From positions 62,001-126,000 of the forward strand of contig NW_017386132.1 in assembly GCF_000237925.1 (NCBI RefSeq): DNA of 64,000 bases, read 5' to 3'. How positions within the stretch are numbered: position 1 is the stretch's first letter; each line of letters begins with the position of its first letter. The notes under the pieces are model-generated. The model saw nothing but the letters and a program-made list of their open reading frames with translations. It was not told where the DNA came from and searched no databases. The DNA comes from Schistosoma mansoni (lineage: Eukaryota; Platyhelminthes; Trematoda; Strigeidida; Schistosomatidae). The translations under genes and the position numbers were made by a program. Below are positions 33,458-44,628 of this stretch, piece by piece.

Positions 33458-34699
33458 AGCTCTTCAGATTGGAGACAAGTCAACGATAAGCTTTATCTGG
33501 TACTGAAGTCCGTCTACTCTTATTACCTTTGTACATATATCCTTTACTTGTTTGAAGTGTCTGTATGCGCTGTTGCTATCAGTTCGTTTGTCCTCCGCTC
33601 AGTAGTGACTTTTGAGGCTTAGCGAAGCTGACACATCCAACCGTTTGAAATTCCAGCGTCTGTTGTTAGTGGATGTCTCAGCTTAGTTTTGTTGATAAAA
33701 CTGAGGGCTAGGATGGCGTGATTGCTTTTCCTCAGGGAAGCTAAGATTGAGAGGTTGTTATTTAGTAATTCTTAATTTATGAGGGAAATGATGAAGTCGA
33801 GGTGAAAGTTTACTAGTTTTTCGGTTTTCGTGCTTTTTACTGGAATTTTGATTCATTGTTGTCTAAGGTTTCAATTCTTATCTAGATGCTGTTAATGAGA
33901 TCTTATAAAGTGGATTTTGCTCCGCTGAGTACAAATGTTGTGATACACCTGATGCGTTTCTTGGCCGACGTCGTTAAACCTACATTTCAACTCCTCTAAG
34001 TAGGTGTAATGTTTCAATACTCAGTATTATTGAGTCAACTGTAGCGGTTTCTTATTAAATTTTTTTCAGACTATGGCCTTTTTGGCTCCATGACATGATA
34101 ATTTAGCTTGATATTGAATAGTCCAAGATAACAGTTTAAAGAGCCTAAGTAACAAGTAATTTAACGGTAAAACACATGATGTTCTAGGTGTTCCTTGCAT
34201 AGATAGAAAGTTTTCTGACTATCTGTTTTTATAGAATTTGGCATTTTAGTTAGGTAAGTTTTAAAACTAAAATTTTATGGGCGTAAGGATTATAACTCAG
34301 GAATATATTTTCCTTTTGTCGATGTTTTGACATCTAGTTTGAATTTTTGTTGCTTCGGAGTACTTATCACTTTGGTAGACGAGTTTATGACGTACTAAAA
34401 CAGGATTAGCATTGTTTGATCAATCCTCAGCCGTGTGTATGATAGATCTGTTAAACTTTGTGTGCTATATCGGTATTGTTATGCTGAAGATTCGTTTCTC
34501 CTTAAGAGCACTCACTGATATGGCCCTGAGGTTTTCTATTTGCTGACCAAATCCTCACCTTGTTAATAGTCTTAGTTAGGAGACCCTTTTATCATAGTCT
34601 AAACGATAATTAGTCCTAGAATGAACCAAGGGATAACGCATGTTGAAATCCAGGCTGGAATGGTAGTATCAGATTGGATTTCATTATACGCTAAAATAG
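33458..34699. other. Unassigned, possibly old LINE-derived
   Basis: No gene. Minus-strand blocks such as GLTKTINKVRIWSANRKPQG near 34520 suggest decayed CR1-like coding sequence; the rest is unassigned. Confidence 0.3.
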
Positions 34700-35450
34700 G
34701 GGGGATGGACCTGATTGTTCCAGTCCTTCCCCATATGCGAGGTTACATCATTTTACCATCTTAAATCCTACTCTTTCAACAAACTCCAGAGCATTTGCAT
34801 CTTTAATTGGACTGCGCATAATAAAGTGGGACAGTACTCGAATAACTTTAAAGCATTCTAAGACACTATGAAGTGATCATAATACACAAGACCGTTTAGC
34901 AGCTACTGTGTTATAGTGTATGGTTATCTTCAAGTCATGGTTTACATTTCCACCTAAATCTTTCTGTTTTGGAACATGTCCCAATGTTGTTTCATCAATA
35001 GTGCATTGATAACTTTCGCCATGCCTGATCTTTATCATTTAATCTAACTGGAGTCCATTCCTAAGTACCAACCTTCGAATCATTTAATCAGTTCGTCTAA
35101 ATTGATCCAGAGTTTAACCTTTTATTGTCACCACGTATTACTCTCCAAACGTCTACACTATCAGCAAGTATGTTCGATAACGAATATTCATCAATGTAGA
35201 GTAGGGACAGCAGGAAACCTCGGATAATACTTTGTAGCACGTCACACTTTACAGACCTTCATCCGGTTTCGGTCTTGTTTCACTCCGTATTAGGTTGCAG
35301 AGGAGGTTTCTCATCCAGTCCACCGTTATTCTGAAGCTGGAAAGCTTCTGCACAAATCCTGAGTGAAACAGTCTATCGAATGCCCTGCTGCAAATTATGA
35401 GTGTTACATCAATAGGAAATCCGATCTCTTGAGTCACCGACTTGTTCTTG
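34700..35450 (-). mobile_element. Old CR1-like LINE RT relic
   Basis: At 35437-35249 the minus strand reads ICSRAFDRLFHSGFVQKLSS, the counterpart of FSKAFDKVSHLGLMQKLSS at 16080. Downstream remnants resemble ILADSVDVWRVIR (for LFADDVKIWR). Strongly decayed and much older than the copy at 15008-16163. Confidence 0.6.
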
Positions 35451-36344
35451 TCCTGCGATTAGGTTATATTCAGACAGGACCTCTTACAGGCCCAAATCAA
35501 CCGATTTCATGCAACTCATCATTACGTGTTTTTACCACTATGCTGGTCAAACTAACAAGTTAATAGTTAGATACCAACTATCTATTTCTATTTGTAAAAT
35601 AGAGCTAGCGGTACCATCCTTCCAATCTGTGGCGGATTGAGTTTGGAAAAGGGACTTGTTGAACAACTTTGAATGACTGAAATATTTTCTACAAGAGATG
35701 AAAGCAATAAAAGTTTAGGCTACTAAGTATTCAAGAACATGTCACACTTACTGATACTATAGTCCGTGTCTTGGCAGTTTCACTGCGAATTGTTGATATG
35801 AATATTCTCCAAGTGGACCTTACCTAAGTGATTCAATGAAATTCCAGCCCCGGACGCGTCAATCAGTGTTTGGATTCCTAAATAACCAGGGAATTTCGCC
35901 AGTTCGTTCATTCTAACTATTTACTCACAGTATTACTCCACCAGTTATTTTTATTTGACCAGCCTTCCTGCTACATTTAGGCTGTAATTGTGACTGTTTT
36001 AATTCAATAAATACTGGGCGTATTATTATTATTATTATTATTTGACTCCTAATCATTGTGTTAATTTGTTTCCTCCACCTTTTCCCGTTATTCAGTGACG
36101 CTGTTTGTACGATGAGTATCTTCTCTCAACCTCATATTCCTTCCTCATATAATGCTGTTTTTAAATGGCTTGTTTTGTATCAAAGCCATGTGCAGAGACC
36201 TAGATTTATGTGGGTTGGCTGTCTACCAAATTGTTTCTTAAAACAGTTTTGATCCTCATTGCTGTACTATTCACACAACCACTTCCCAATTGTTCAGTTC
36301 TGAGTATCACTTATAAAAATCGCCCAATTACTTATTGCTTACAG
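35451..36344. other. No recognised gene; ATT microsatellite at 36011-36041
   Basis: Unassigned DNA upstream of the exon at 36345; contains about ten ATT units. Confidence 0.4.
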
Positions 36345-36464
36345 AATGTGTGAATAGAAGTCGTGAAGAACTTGTCACTAACCGCTACCGTTCAGTAGTG
36401 TTAAGAGTTGTTTCTCCGTTTGAATTTCGTAGTCTAGTCATCATGAACGTTGAGCCCGTCACAG
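36345..36464 (+). CDS. Orphan internal coding exon upstream of PDK1, host gene not recognised
   Basis: A 120-bp exon lies between a good acceptor (CTTATTGCTTACAG ending at 36344) and a donor (GTATGT at 36465). In the only open frame two bases complete a codon, then 39 codons read CVNRSREELVTNRYRSVV and, further on, VVSPFEFRSLVIMNVEPVT, with one base left over. Entry and exit are both at phase 1, so the exon is symmetric. The predicted acceptor just before the PDK1 frame (ending 38535) has a compatible phase, but the peptide does not look like any part of PDK1, so I treat this as a separate gene or an upstream exon. I do not recognise the family. The stretch is not part of any repeat in this window. 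Confidence 0.5.
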
Positions 36465-36714
36465 GTATGTTTTAGCCCAAGTTGCTGCCCTTTATCAGCA
36501 CGACAAAATAAGATTAATTTGATAAATATCAAAATAAATTGGAATAATGTAGGAGCAATAATAATAAGAAACATTAAGTATTGAAATTAGGGTTCAAAAA
36601 GACAATGAAAAGGTTTGTAGTGAAGAGTATTGGGGTTCAAGATGGAGAGGAAGATGAATAGTAAATGCATCTGTACCATTGTGAATGATTCTAAACTGTT
36701 CACTCAAAGTTTCT

Positions 36715-37000
36715 AGCCACTGATCGCGGTTATCATGCTGACCCCAACCAGGTGAGAAGGCAGCATCGCTGTTATGCTAGTTGTTTGAAGGAAACACCTT
36801 ACTGCTGCCACACCTCTGTAGTCAGCAGTACGATTTCACCCTCGGACCTTGGGTTTGCTACTTTTAGTCTTATCGCTCATCAACCGACCTGTCTGGCATG
36901 GTAGGACCTTGAGGAACGATTATTCCTGCCAGTATAGCTCGATTGGTTCATCACGGTAGGCAAGCCCAACCACCATGTCAAGATAGCAGCAACGGTCGGG
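36715..37000 (+). repeat. ~280-bp interspersed repeat, copy 1
   Basis: Shares blocks with 42220-42545 and 53380-53645 (AGTACGATTTCACCCTCG, CGCTCATCAACCGACC, and CATGTCAAGATAGCAGCAAC at the end). No coding capacity; class not identified. Confidence 0.55.
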
Positions 37001-37372
37001 TAGAACAAAATAGCATTCTCATATACAGAATATGGACCCAGAAGTAAGAAAAATATGTCATAGGTGATTGGAGAACGTTAGCTTGTAGACCACTTATTCT
37101 CCAATACTTTAAGACCTGACTATTGGGTCTAGTTTTCTATTATTCAGTATAATGTTTAAACCTGAAAGGAAATCAAAATAGTTCGTTTCCAACGCTTAAG
37201 TTTAATTCTATTCTCTTCATTTAATGATATTCACCACTAAAATAGGATCATTCACACAAATAGAGTGAGAAAGGAGTCCAATCAAAGTAGAAGAAAATAA
37301 GTGAACGAGAATAATACAGGTGGTTTTCTAATGGGGTCATACCTCGATTTCCTGACCTAGAAGTCTCGTCTA

Positions 37373-37895
37373 CAATTTTGTTTATTTAAACACATAAATA
37401 TTGGTACAAAGGGGCACCAGATATATATGCGCCGCACAAATTTCATTCGATTTGTGCGAGGGCTGTAATACTGCTCAGGTGCCCAAACTGAAGCAGGTGG
37501 TTTTCTTAGGGAGCCACACCCCGAGCCTTTGACCGAAAGATCTGATCCACAAGGCAGTGGAGCATCGTGAGGAGATGCAGTCCCATGGTAACCGGTGACC
37601 AACGATTGGTTCATACGCCATTTGTTCCTTCAGGATACTGGAGCCCATGTGCACCATTGGTTTGGAATCAGGGTTTTCCAACTCCCCTAGGTGGACTCGC
37701 CTTGTCCACCAACCCGGTTAAAGCGCCAGAGATTCGCTTTTCGTCCTCTCAATTTGGTAAACAACACATCTGCCCCGAGAAGGCAGTGAGTAGGACTTCC
37801 CTGGCAGAGGCTATATACGCGTGACCATGTGAGAGCATTTGGATAGGGAGAGTGGACTCTCCCCACTCTCGGCTATACCTAGACATTTGGGGGCA
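37373..37895 (-). repeat. 540-bp non-autonomous retroelement, copy 6 (full length, inverted)
   Basis: Minus orientation, from GCCCCCAAATGTCTAGG at 37895 to the tail near 37373. Very similar to copies 3 and 1. Confidence 0.8.
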
Positions 37896-38019
37896 ATCAT
37901 CATCTACAAGGTAGTAGAGAAACTTAAGCGAATGTCGTCTTATTATATCCACTGATAAAAAATGGGGCCATAGACTTTTCGTTATCTCAGGATCTTGGAG
38001 TTCATATGAACCGTTTAGT

Positions 38020-38225
38020 TGGAATCATGGTGTTCTAACACCCTCCCTATCCCTCAGCTTGGCTTAAGGAGCGAACATTCGCTTTTTGTGCCTTCATTTC
38101 CGTAAACAACGAAGGTAGTGAGTAGGATTTCCTTGATGGTCTGTAAATGTTTATGAGAGCATTCCGGGATGAGAAGCAGGCTCCCTCACCTTTGTCCGTA
38201 ACGGGGTGTTGGGGAGCGCTCGGTT
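38020..38225 (-). repeat. Diverged 5' part of the 540-bp family
   Basis: Minus-strand blocks GTAGTGAGTAGGATTTCC and ACATTCGCTTTTTGTGCC match the 5' half of the family with many changes. Confidence 0.5.
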
Positions 38226-38610
38226 AAAAAAAGACGTTGATCACTTTACGTATTCCTTAACCACTATTGATTTATCTTGTAGAACTTGCAATATTAAACT
38301 TCACAAGTTTCACTATCCAAAAATGTTATCACCTAGTGGATCACATAGAGTCGTACCGCTTAAATAAGTTGTTTCCCTCTTACCACTAGTCGGACAGGCT
38401 CTTATGGAATGACAAGTTGGAAGCATGTTCATTTATCCTCTTTAAACTTAAAGTTATCTTGAGTTATTAGTTCACCAGTAAAAATCAATCAGATCGGTAA
38501 ATTCTTAAATATAAATATTTCTGTGTTATATTGCAGTTCATATGTTTTTTACCAAGCTTACATGGTTGCTCCTGTTACGTATACTTAAGGTATTTAATTT
38601 TTGTAGGGCC

Positions 38611-40065
38611 ATGTCAGCTGATAGTCTTAACTCAATAACTCGACCTATCCCCAAACCATCTGATTTTAAATTTGGTAAAGAGATTGGACAAGGTACTTTC
38701 TCAACTGTTTATATTGTCCAAGAAATTTCAACAAGTTCAGAATTCGCTATGAAGGTCGTTGATAAACAGCGTGTTTGGCGTTACAAGGCTGTGGATTCTG
38801 TACTGATGGAGAAAGAAGTACTTAAACGTACAAATCATATTTTCATCATTCATTTACATTGCACGTTCCAGGACTCTACTAGGTTATTTTATCTTCTTGA
38901 ATATGCAAGATGTGGAGAACTATTGTCATACCTTACTTATTTTACGTCCTTGAGTGTTCACTGTACTCGCTTCTATGCTGCAGAAATCCTTACAGCCCTA
39001 GATTATTTACATTCAATGAGTATAGTCCATCGAGACCTGAAGCCAGAAAATGTTTTATTAACTGATAAAATGCACATCAAGCTGGCCGATTTTGGATCAG
39101 CTGTTATACTAAACTCTCCAAATATTAAAGCACCTAGCTTTACTGGAACTCCAGAATACGTTAGTCCTGAAATGCTTTCTCGTATTTCTAGACAAAGCGA
39201 TAGTACTCCAAATAGTGAAAGCTCTCAGGATCTTACTTATCTAATGGATTTTTGGGCATTTGGATGTATCATTTATCAGTTGATTTCTGGATCCCCCCCG
39301 TTCCGAAAAGGTGGTCCTGTCCATGAATATGAAACATTTCAGAAAATTTTAAGCTTATCTTATACATTTGCCCCAAATTTTGATCCGATTGCAAAAGATT
39401 TAGTGGAAAAACTACTTGTAATTAGTCCCAGTGAACGCCTTGGTAGTCCTTCCTGTGGTGGGTCCATATCTGTTCGTCAACATATGTTTTTCTCTGAAAT
39501 TAAATGGGATATCTTGCCGTACCAAGAACCTCCTTTACTAGTTCCAAACTTGGAACCAATTGCTCCTGAGGGTTGGGATAATCTGCCAGTTGGTTTTAAC
39601 GAAGCAGAGAAATATCACTTGTCGCGTGAACTCGGTTTGTCTCCCTCTCAAATAACTGAAGATGATCGTATTCGTTTATTAAATGCACAAGGAAAACATA
39701 ATCCTTTCAATCGTTTCGTTCGCGGTCGTTTAATTTTAAAACAAGGTATATTGTTTAAGCGTCGAGGATTATTCGCAAGAAAGCGGATGTTTTTACTAAC
39801 GGAAGGACCCCATCTCTTTTATATCGATGTTGAAAATATGACACTTAAAGGAGAAGTTGGATGGTCCGATTCGTTAACTGTTGAATTGAGAAGTAACAAA
39901 TTATTTTTTATCCATGTTCCAAATAAAACATATTATTTAGAAGACCCTTCTGGTCATGCTGACGATTGGGTAAAACAAATAACATCCGTCAAATCGCGAT
40001 ATTTTAAAGATACTCAAACTTTATGTTCAAGTGATCCGAGTACTTCGATCCACTTAGGCATTTAA
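38611..40065 (+). CDS. PDPK1: 3-phosphoinositide-dependent protein kinase 1 (PDK1) homologue
   Basis: An AGC-family Ser/Thr kinase with a C-terminal PH domain; PDK1 binds phosphoinositides at the plasma membrane and phosphorylates the activation loop of Akt and other AGC kinases. From Met38611 it is 484 aa. Kinase features (residues from this start) are the Gly-rich loop GQGTFS (26-31), ATP-binding Lys48 in FAMKVVDK, HRDLKPEN (140-147), DFGSA (160-164), and the activation loop SFTGTPEYVSPE with the conserved Ser176. The PIF-pocket region and a PDK1-type linker follow. The PH domain (about 372-460) has KRRGLFARKR and LLTEGPHLFYID, as in human PDK1. An in-frame Met at 38542 would add 23 hydrophobic residues; I prefer 38611 because MSADSL leads straight into the family and TTTTTGTAG just upstream resembles a splice or trans-splice acceptor. 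The whole protein is in one exon, unusual for PDK1. AATAAA follows at 40122. Confidence 0.93.
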   Translation: MSADSLNSITRPIPKPSDFKFGKEIGQGTFSTVYIVQEISTSSEFAMKVVDKQRVWRYKAVDSVLMEKEVLKRTNHIFIIHLHCTFQDSTRLFYLLEYARCGELLSYLTYFTSLSVHCTRFYAAEILTALDYLHSMSIVHRDLKPENVLLTDKMHIKLADFGSAVILNSPNIKAPSFTGTPEYVSPEMLSRISRQSDSTPNSESSQDLTYLMDFWAFGCIIYQLISGSPPFRKGGPVHEYETFQKILSLSYTFAPNFDPIAKDLVEKLLVISPSERLGSPSCGGSISVRQHMFFSEIKWDILPYQEPPLLVPNLEPIAPEGWDNLPVGFNEAEKYHLSRELGLSPSQITEDDRIRLLNAQGKHNPFNRFVRGRLILKQGILFKRRGLFARKRMFLLTEGPHLFYIDVENMTLKGEVGWSDSLTVELRSNKLFFIHVPNKTYYLEDPSGHADDWVKQITSVKSRYFKDTQTLCSSDPSTSIHLGI

Positions 40066-40121
40066 TTCCATGAAACTCTTTAGACAAACGACTTATTTTT
40101 CTATTCAGTTAGGAATGTGGA

Positions 40122-40127
40122 AATAAA
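40122..40127 (+). promoter_or_regulatory. Candidate polyadenylation signal of PDK1
   Basis: AATAAA 57 bases after the PDK1 stop codon, in AT-rich context. Confidence 0.5.
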
Positions 40128-40887
40128 AAATTGTTTATTTTGTGTTAAAAATCGTTTTAAAATGTGTACACTAAATTGTTATTTAGTGTTACAGACTTTA
40201 ATCAGTTTTGTACAGTCAGAATTTACGTATATATATTAACTTACTGCTTTTTCATTTTTATCTCGTTCAAATTGTCTGTTGCTTGCCTGATATTTTATTA
40301 TACGTGTGAATTTATCTTTTCTAATGTTTAACGCGTCGATTATATAAATGGTTATCAATTTTTACATAAACTAACCAAAGTTACGTATATAGAAATTGTC
40401 ATTTGGTACACTTAATTTTTAAGCTTGATGATACGAGAGTGCAATGTACTATACTGTGTTTATTATTAATCGTTAAACATTGATCTAGAAGAAAGAAAAA
40501 AGGCCACTATTTGGAATTGGTGTGAATCATTTAGATATAACTAACGCCCCTGTTACAAAGATCGTCTCTAATCTGTTAGAGAATTTCATTTAATGGAACA
40601 TAATGATATATAGCGCTTAGATGAACGAACTCGATCAATCGCGAAAATATCTTTTCACTGTACAATCACTTTTGTAATGTGCATTAACAAAATATTCCAT
40701 GCATACCAATTTCATGTACTGCCACTTTTTTCATAATAATCCGATATGCGTATATGCATTTTATTTGCTTTCTCATATTAAATTGTTCATATTCCTTTTT
40801 TTACCAAGAAGATATTTTACAGACATAATGTCTGCTCCTCCAGCTAATCATTTAGTTGTTTACATTTATCATTCAGATCTTAAGTAG

Positions 40888-40890
<3 letters not shown>

Positions 40891-40944
<54 letters not shown>
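40891..40944. repeat. (TA)n microsatellite
   Basis: About 27 uninterrupted TA units. Confidence 0.95.
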
Positions 40945-40945
<1 letters not shown>

Positions 40946-41194
40946 CTACATTCGTCTTACGTTGTTAATTGTCAATTTCCTAGCCCTAGCCGACTTGTTC
41001 AAACTATTTCAAGTTTATAGGAACAACCTTTGATTCATGAAGAAATGGTATCGACTACACTCAAATGTAAAAATGATGCTTGAGTGTTGCCGACAACAAA
41101 TACATCTCTCAGTATATTCAATGGCATGATTTCACCTATGAATGTTTGGTCAGGTAGGGACAGGTATCTACCTCACTACAATGGGAGGTGGTAG

Positions 41195-41455
41195 CGCAAT
41201 TTCGTGGATTGGTTGAGGTTAGACATTAACACCATTGGATCCTGGTCCAATGGTCTAGAGGCTAGGCGTTCTCACGCGAGACTGAAGACTCTGCGTTCGA
41301 ATCCTGCTAGCGGCATCGTGAATGCGCACTGCTGAGGAGTCCCACAATAGGACAAATCAGCCGTCCAATGCTTCTAGGTTTTCAGTGGTAGTCTGATATC
41401 AATCGGTTCATGATCTCAATCATGATCAGTTTGTATATGGTACTAGATATAACTT
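41195..41455 (+). mobile_element. tRNA-derived SINE with hammerhead relic
   Basis: A-box TGGTCTAGAGG (41251-41261) and B-box GTTCGAATCCT (41295-41305) form a good pol III promoter pair. The hammerhead lies at 41327-41370: stem I CACTG/CAATG, core CTGAGGA, an intact 4-bp stem II (TCCC...GGAC side), but the GAAA box reads CAAAT, so cleavage is not expected. The 5' flank GATTGGTTGAGGTTAGACAT is shared with the copy at 61060. Confidence 0.75.
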
Positions 41456-42219
41456 TCTTTGTCAATCTTTGAGGAACAATCTACCTAGAACACTCGAACA
41501 GTGCAGTTTTCTACCTAATGAACAAATCAAGTGTCTCCAAGTTGAAAAATTTCATTCAGGATCAGTGTGAATTGATGCTTAGTTTCACTGTAGGAACTAA
41601 AGAAATCTAACACTTCCATCTTTATTTATCTCTCTGGTCATGCATGTAGAAATGTTTTCTATGATTATGCTACAAGCTAATTATCCTCCTGTTTATTGAC
41701 GGACGTGTATGGAAAGCATCAGTGAGATCTAGTAATACCTTACAGTTTTAAAACACACTTAGACTGCTGACGTATATTCATGTTTTTGAAACATTGCTAG
41801 TTTATGATGGTGTTCTAGCACAAAATATGTGGTAGAGATGGAAAACGACGGTGGTCTATGAATCATTGTTGACTGATGTGATTGTTATAGTTATGATATT
41901 TGAATGCTCTTTTTCGATTTTTCCCCCATCACTTAACAATACTTTTTTTTCAAAAACTTGGTGGTACCTACCCAGCGCTGCCCTAGATAGTTTGACGATG
42001 TATCATAAACAAACGTTTTACAACTAGCTAGCCTCTTAAAGAAGAACACTTATGTTTACGGAGTCCCGATATTACTGGAAATGCATTGGGTTCTGTTCGA
42101 ATTACGTGAGTGGTTTACACTCTCCGATTTCTCTGACTGTGGAAACATATTCCTCGTTGATTGATCGACCTGAGGACGTGAATTTGAAGCCTGAGAAACA
42201 GCCGCCTCACGACTTTCGT

Positions 42220-42545
42220 GAGTAGTTTTGGATGTATTGGCTCCATACTTTTCAGACCTTTTGTCCGATAACGGAAATCCATGTGCTATTTTAATTGCTG
42301 AATTTTCCTTTCTCCACTTCCGTGGGAAAGCAACATCTTTGGAGATAGTGGCTTATTCACAAGAAACACCTCGCTATGTCATCGTACCCCTAACACACTC
42401 ACCAGTACAAGTTCACCATCGAACTCTAAGTTTGGTGCTTTCAGTCTTCACAATCTCCAGCCAATCTGTCTAACCTGATAAGACCTCAAGAGGTGAATAT
42501 TCGACTTAGCATAGCTCGATTAAGTCGTTATGATAATCAAACGTC
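42220..42545 (+). repeat. ~280-bp interspersed repeat, copy 2
   Basis: Diverged relative of 36715-37000 and 53380-53645 (CCGATAACGGAAATCCATG block), joined directly to the next 540-bp family copy. Confidence 0.45.
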
Positions 42546-42574
42546 AAGGTAGTAGCTTTTTAACCAGTTTTCCG

Positions 42575-42957
42575 TAAACAAAAAAGCGAAAGCGAATGTC
42601 CGGTGCTTTAACCGGGTTGGTGGACAAGGCGAGTCCACCTAGGGGAGTTGGAAAACCCTGATTCAAAACCAATGGTGCACATGGGCTCCAGTATCCTGAA
42701 GGAACAAATGGCATACGAATCAATCGTCGATCACCGGTTACCATGGGACTGCATCTCCTCACGATGCTCCACTGCCTTGTGGATCAGATCTTTCGGTCAA
42801 AGGCTCCGGGTGTGGGCCCCTAAGAAAACCACCTGCTTCAGTTTGGGCACCTGAGCAGTATCACAGCCCTCGCACAAATCGAATGAGATTTGTATGGCGC
42901 ATATGTATCTGGTGCTTCCTTGTACCAATATTTATGTGTTTAAATAAATAAATAACC
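42575..42957 (+). repeat. 540-bp non-autonomous retroelement, copy 7, 5'-truncated
   Basis: Starts within the family near AAAAGCGAAAGCGAATGTCC and runs to the AAATA tail. It is nearly identical to copy 1 over the last 300 bp. 5' truncation fits LINE-type retrotransposition. Confidence 0.8.
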
Positions 42958-43576
42958 AGTTTTCCAGTAGTCATATCAGATTAAGTTTTCTTCCTGGTGT
43001 GCATGGGAGAATGATAATGATTGCTTGTTTGCTTAGTCAGACTAGCAGATAGTCTGATTGGTTCTGGATGAGATATATTCTCCTACCCTTATTATTATTG
43101 TGGTTATTGTCGGTTTTTGGTGTGGAAATATACTTATGTTCTGGTCAGGCTAGTCACGCTCTTGATCTGAGTTGTGTTGAAGTCCTGTAGAGTAGACACT
43201 GGGAGGGAATCTAGTGCAGATATTCGTCTAAGGCAAATTGGCGCCCTATTCATGTAGACGAGGAAAACAACGTTATAGCACTTCTAATACTAACCATAGT
43301 TTACACTGATAAAACAAATCTCCTTGAACAACCTAAGGCAAATAAACAGGCGTCCATTAGTAGTATATCTGTTCAGTTCGTCACATTTTAAAATGATACT
43401 GAGAATACAACACTCAAAAAGAGATACTAAAATAAAACAAATAATGTTAGCTTATACGAATATTCGTCAAGGTTAGAACGAATAGTTTGACAATAATTGG
43501 GCGCCGAGTATAGAGAATTCATTATATGTGAAAAAATTATAATTGAAATAGTCTCAGCGATTGAAATATAAATAAT

Positions 43577-43616
43577 TCCAACGTTTCGTCCAGCTAACTT
43601 GCCTGGACTTCTTCAG
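43577..43616 (-). ncRNA. Hammerhead-like ribozyme motif beside the Penelope-like element
   Basis: On the minus strand CTGAAGA (43616-43610) is followed by stem II GTCC...GGAC closing a 13-base loop and then GAAAC (43587-43583). Both invariant core boxes (CUGANGA and GAAA) are intact. The cleavage triplet and stems I and III are not clear. Hammerheads are known in Penelope-like elements of many animals; this one lies about 500 bases 3' of the GIY-YIG domain on the same strand. Confidence 0.55.
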
Positions 43617-43744
43617 GGAAATAATCAAAATCATCAAAGAAATATATAGTGTTTTTTAACAATCATATCAAAATCTCTACTACTTTTTAATCCAATCATA
43701 TTTGGATGTCGAAGTTATTGTAAACAGGATTATATGAATCATAG

Positions 43745-43830
43745 TAGAAAGCATGAGTCAATTGAAGCTAGACCACCATGGAAAACCTGGAAAAATACTA
43801 AATCTCCACAAAACCCCTTCTGATAATATG
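43745..43830. repeat. Rearranged 3' end of a hammerhead SINE
   Basis: 43754-43790 is the reverse complement of the SINE 3' region at 61239-61275, while 43791-43824 matches the next SINE bases (AAAATACTAAATCTCCAC) in direct orientation: a local inversion or twin-primed end. Confidence 0.55.
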
Positions 43831-44126
43831 AATCAGTTGAATGAGAACCAAGTGAAAAGTTCAACGATGTAAAATAAAAGGAGACTGCATAAATTGTGTG
43901 TATGTATGTATGTGTAAGATGAGTTATTAATGAATAATATTCAGTGTTGATATGTTTCTATGTGAAGTAAAAATAAGAATAAAAGTGCAAAAATGAATCG
44001 TCGAAATTGCAAATAAAATGAGAATCATCAAGTACATAATTGTAATGCTAAACATAACTCATATTGATTTCAGTCATAATAACGGTTCATGTGAAGTAAA
44101 CAGGTTGAATAAAAGAAGAGGTCAAA

Positions 44127-44552
44127 TTACTTGTTGATGAATATTTGCCGAATAGTAGCTAGCTGAATACCATCCTTTCTGTTTAGGCTGTTCTTATTCG
44201 CCCATATATACAGCGCTTCTGCTGTCAATCTTTCTTTATGAGTGTTAAATCCTTTCTGAAGTATTTTGGCCCCTTCAAAATTAATCATGTGTCCCGTTTC
44301 CAACGCATGTAACGCTATTGCAGACTTATTCTCAAGTTTCCTTAAGTCAACCGAAGTTTTGGGAACATTTTTTAAACATTGTTTGTGTTCCTTCAACCTT
44401 ACCTTCAATTGTCTGGATGTTTCTCCAATATAAGCCGCATTACAATCATGACAATTGATCTCATAGACAATATTTTGATGTTCTTCCTTTGGTAACATAT
44501 CCTTAACCTTCACCAATGACGATCTTATAGTGTCACATGTTCTAAAATACAC
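44127..44552 (-). CDS. Penelope-like GIY-YIG endonuclease domain
   Basis: A 141-codon minus-strand frame has VYEINCHDCNAAYIGETSRQ followed by LKVRLKEHK, the GIY-YIG core with its catalytic Arg. Upstream Cys/His spacing (INCHDC) resembles the zinc-binding linker found in these elements. It cuts target DNA for element insertion. It belongs with the RT frame at 44629-45606. Confidence 0.85.
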   Translation of the reverse strand: MYFRTCDTIRSSLVKVKDMLPKEEHQNIVYEINCHDCNAAYIGETSRQLKVRLKEHKQCLKNVPKTSVDLRKLENKSAIALHALETGHMINFEGAKILQKGFNTHKERLTAEALYIWANKNSLNRKDGIQLATIRQIFINK

Positions 44553-44628
44553 TCATATCATGCTTGTTTAAGATCCGTTTGATTTCTTCCTATGTTTCAC
44601 TACGGTATGGTATGACTACAGTGGACTT

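Noticed and set aside
38590-38607. Possible 17-base intron (GTATTTAATTTTTGTAG) within the upstream extension of PDK1
   Set aside because: Too short to splice; the TTTTTGTAG is better read as an acceptor for an upstream exon or spliced leader.
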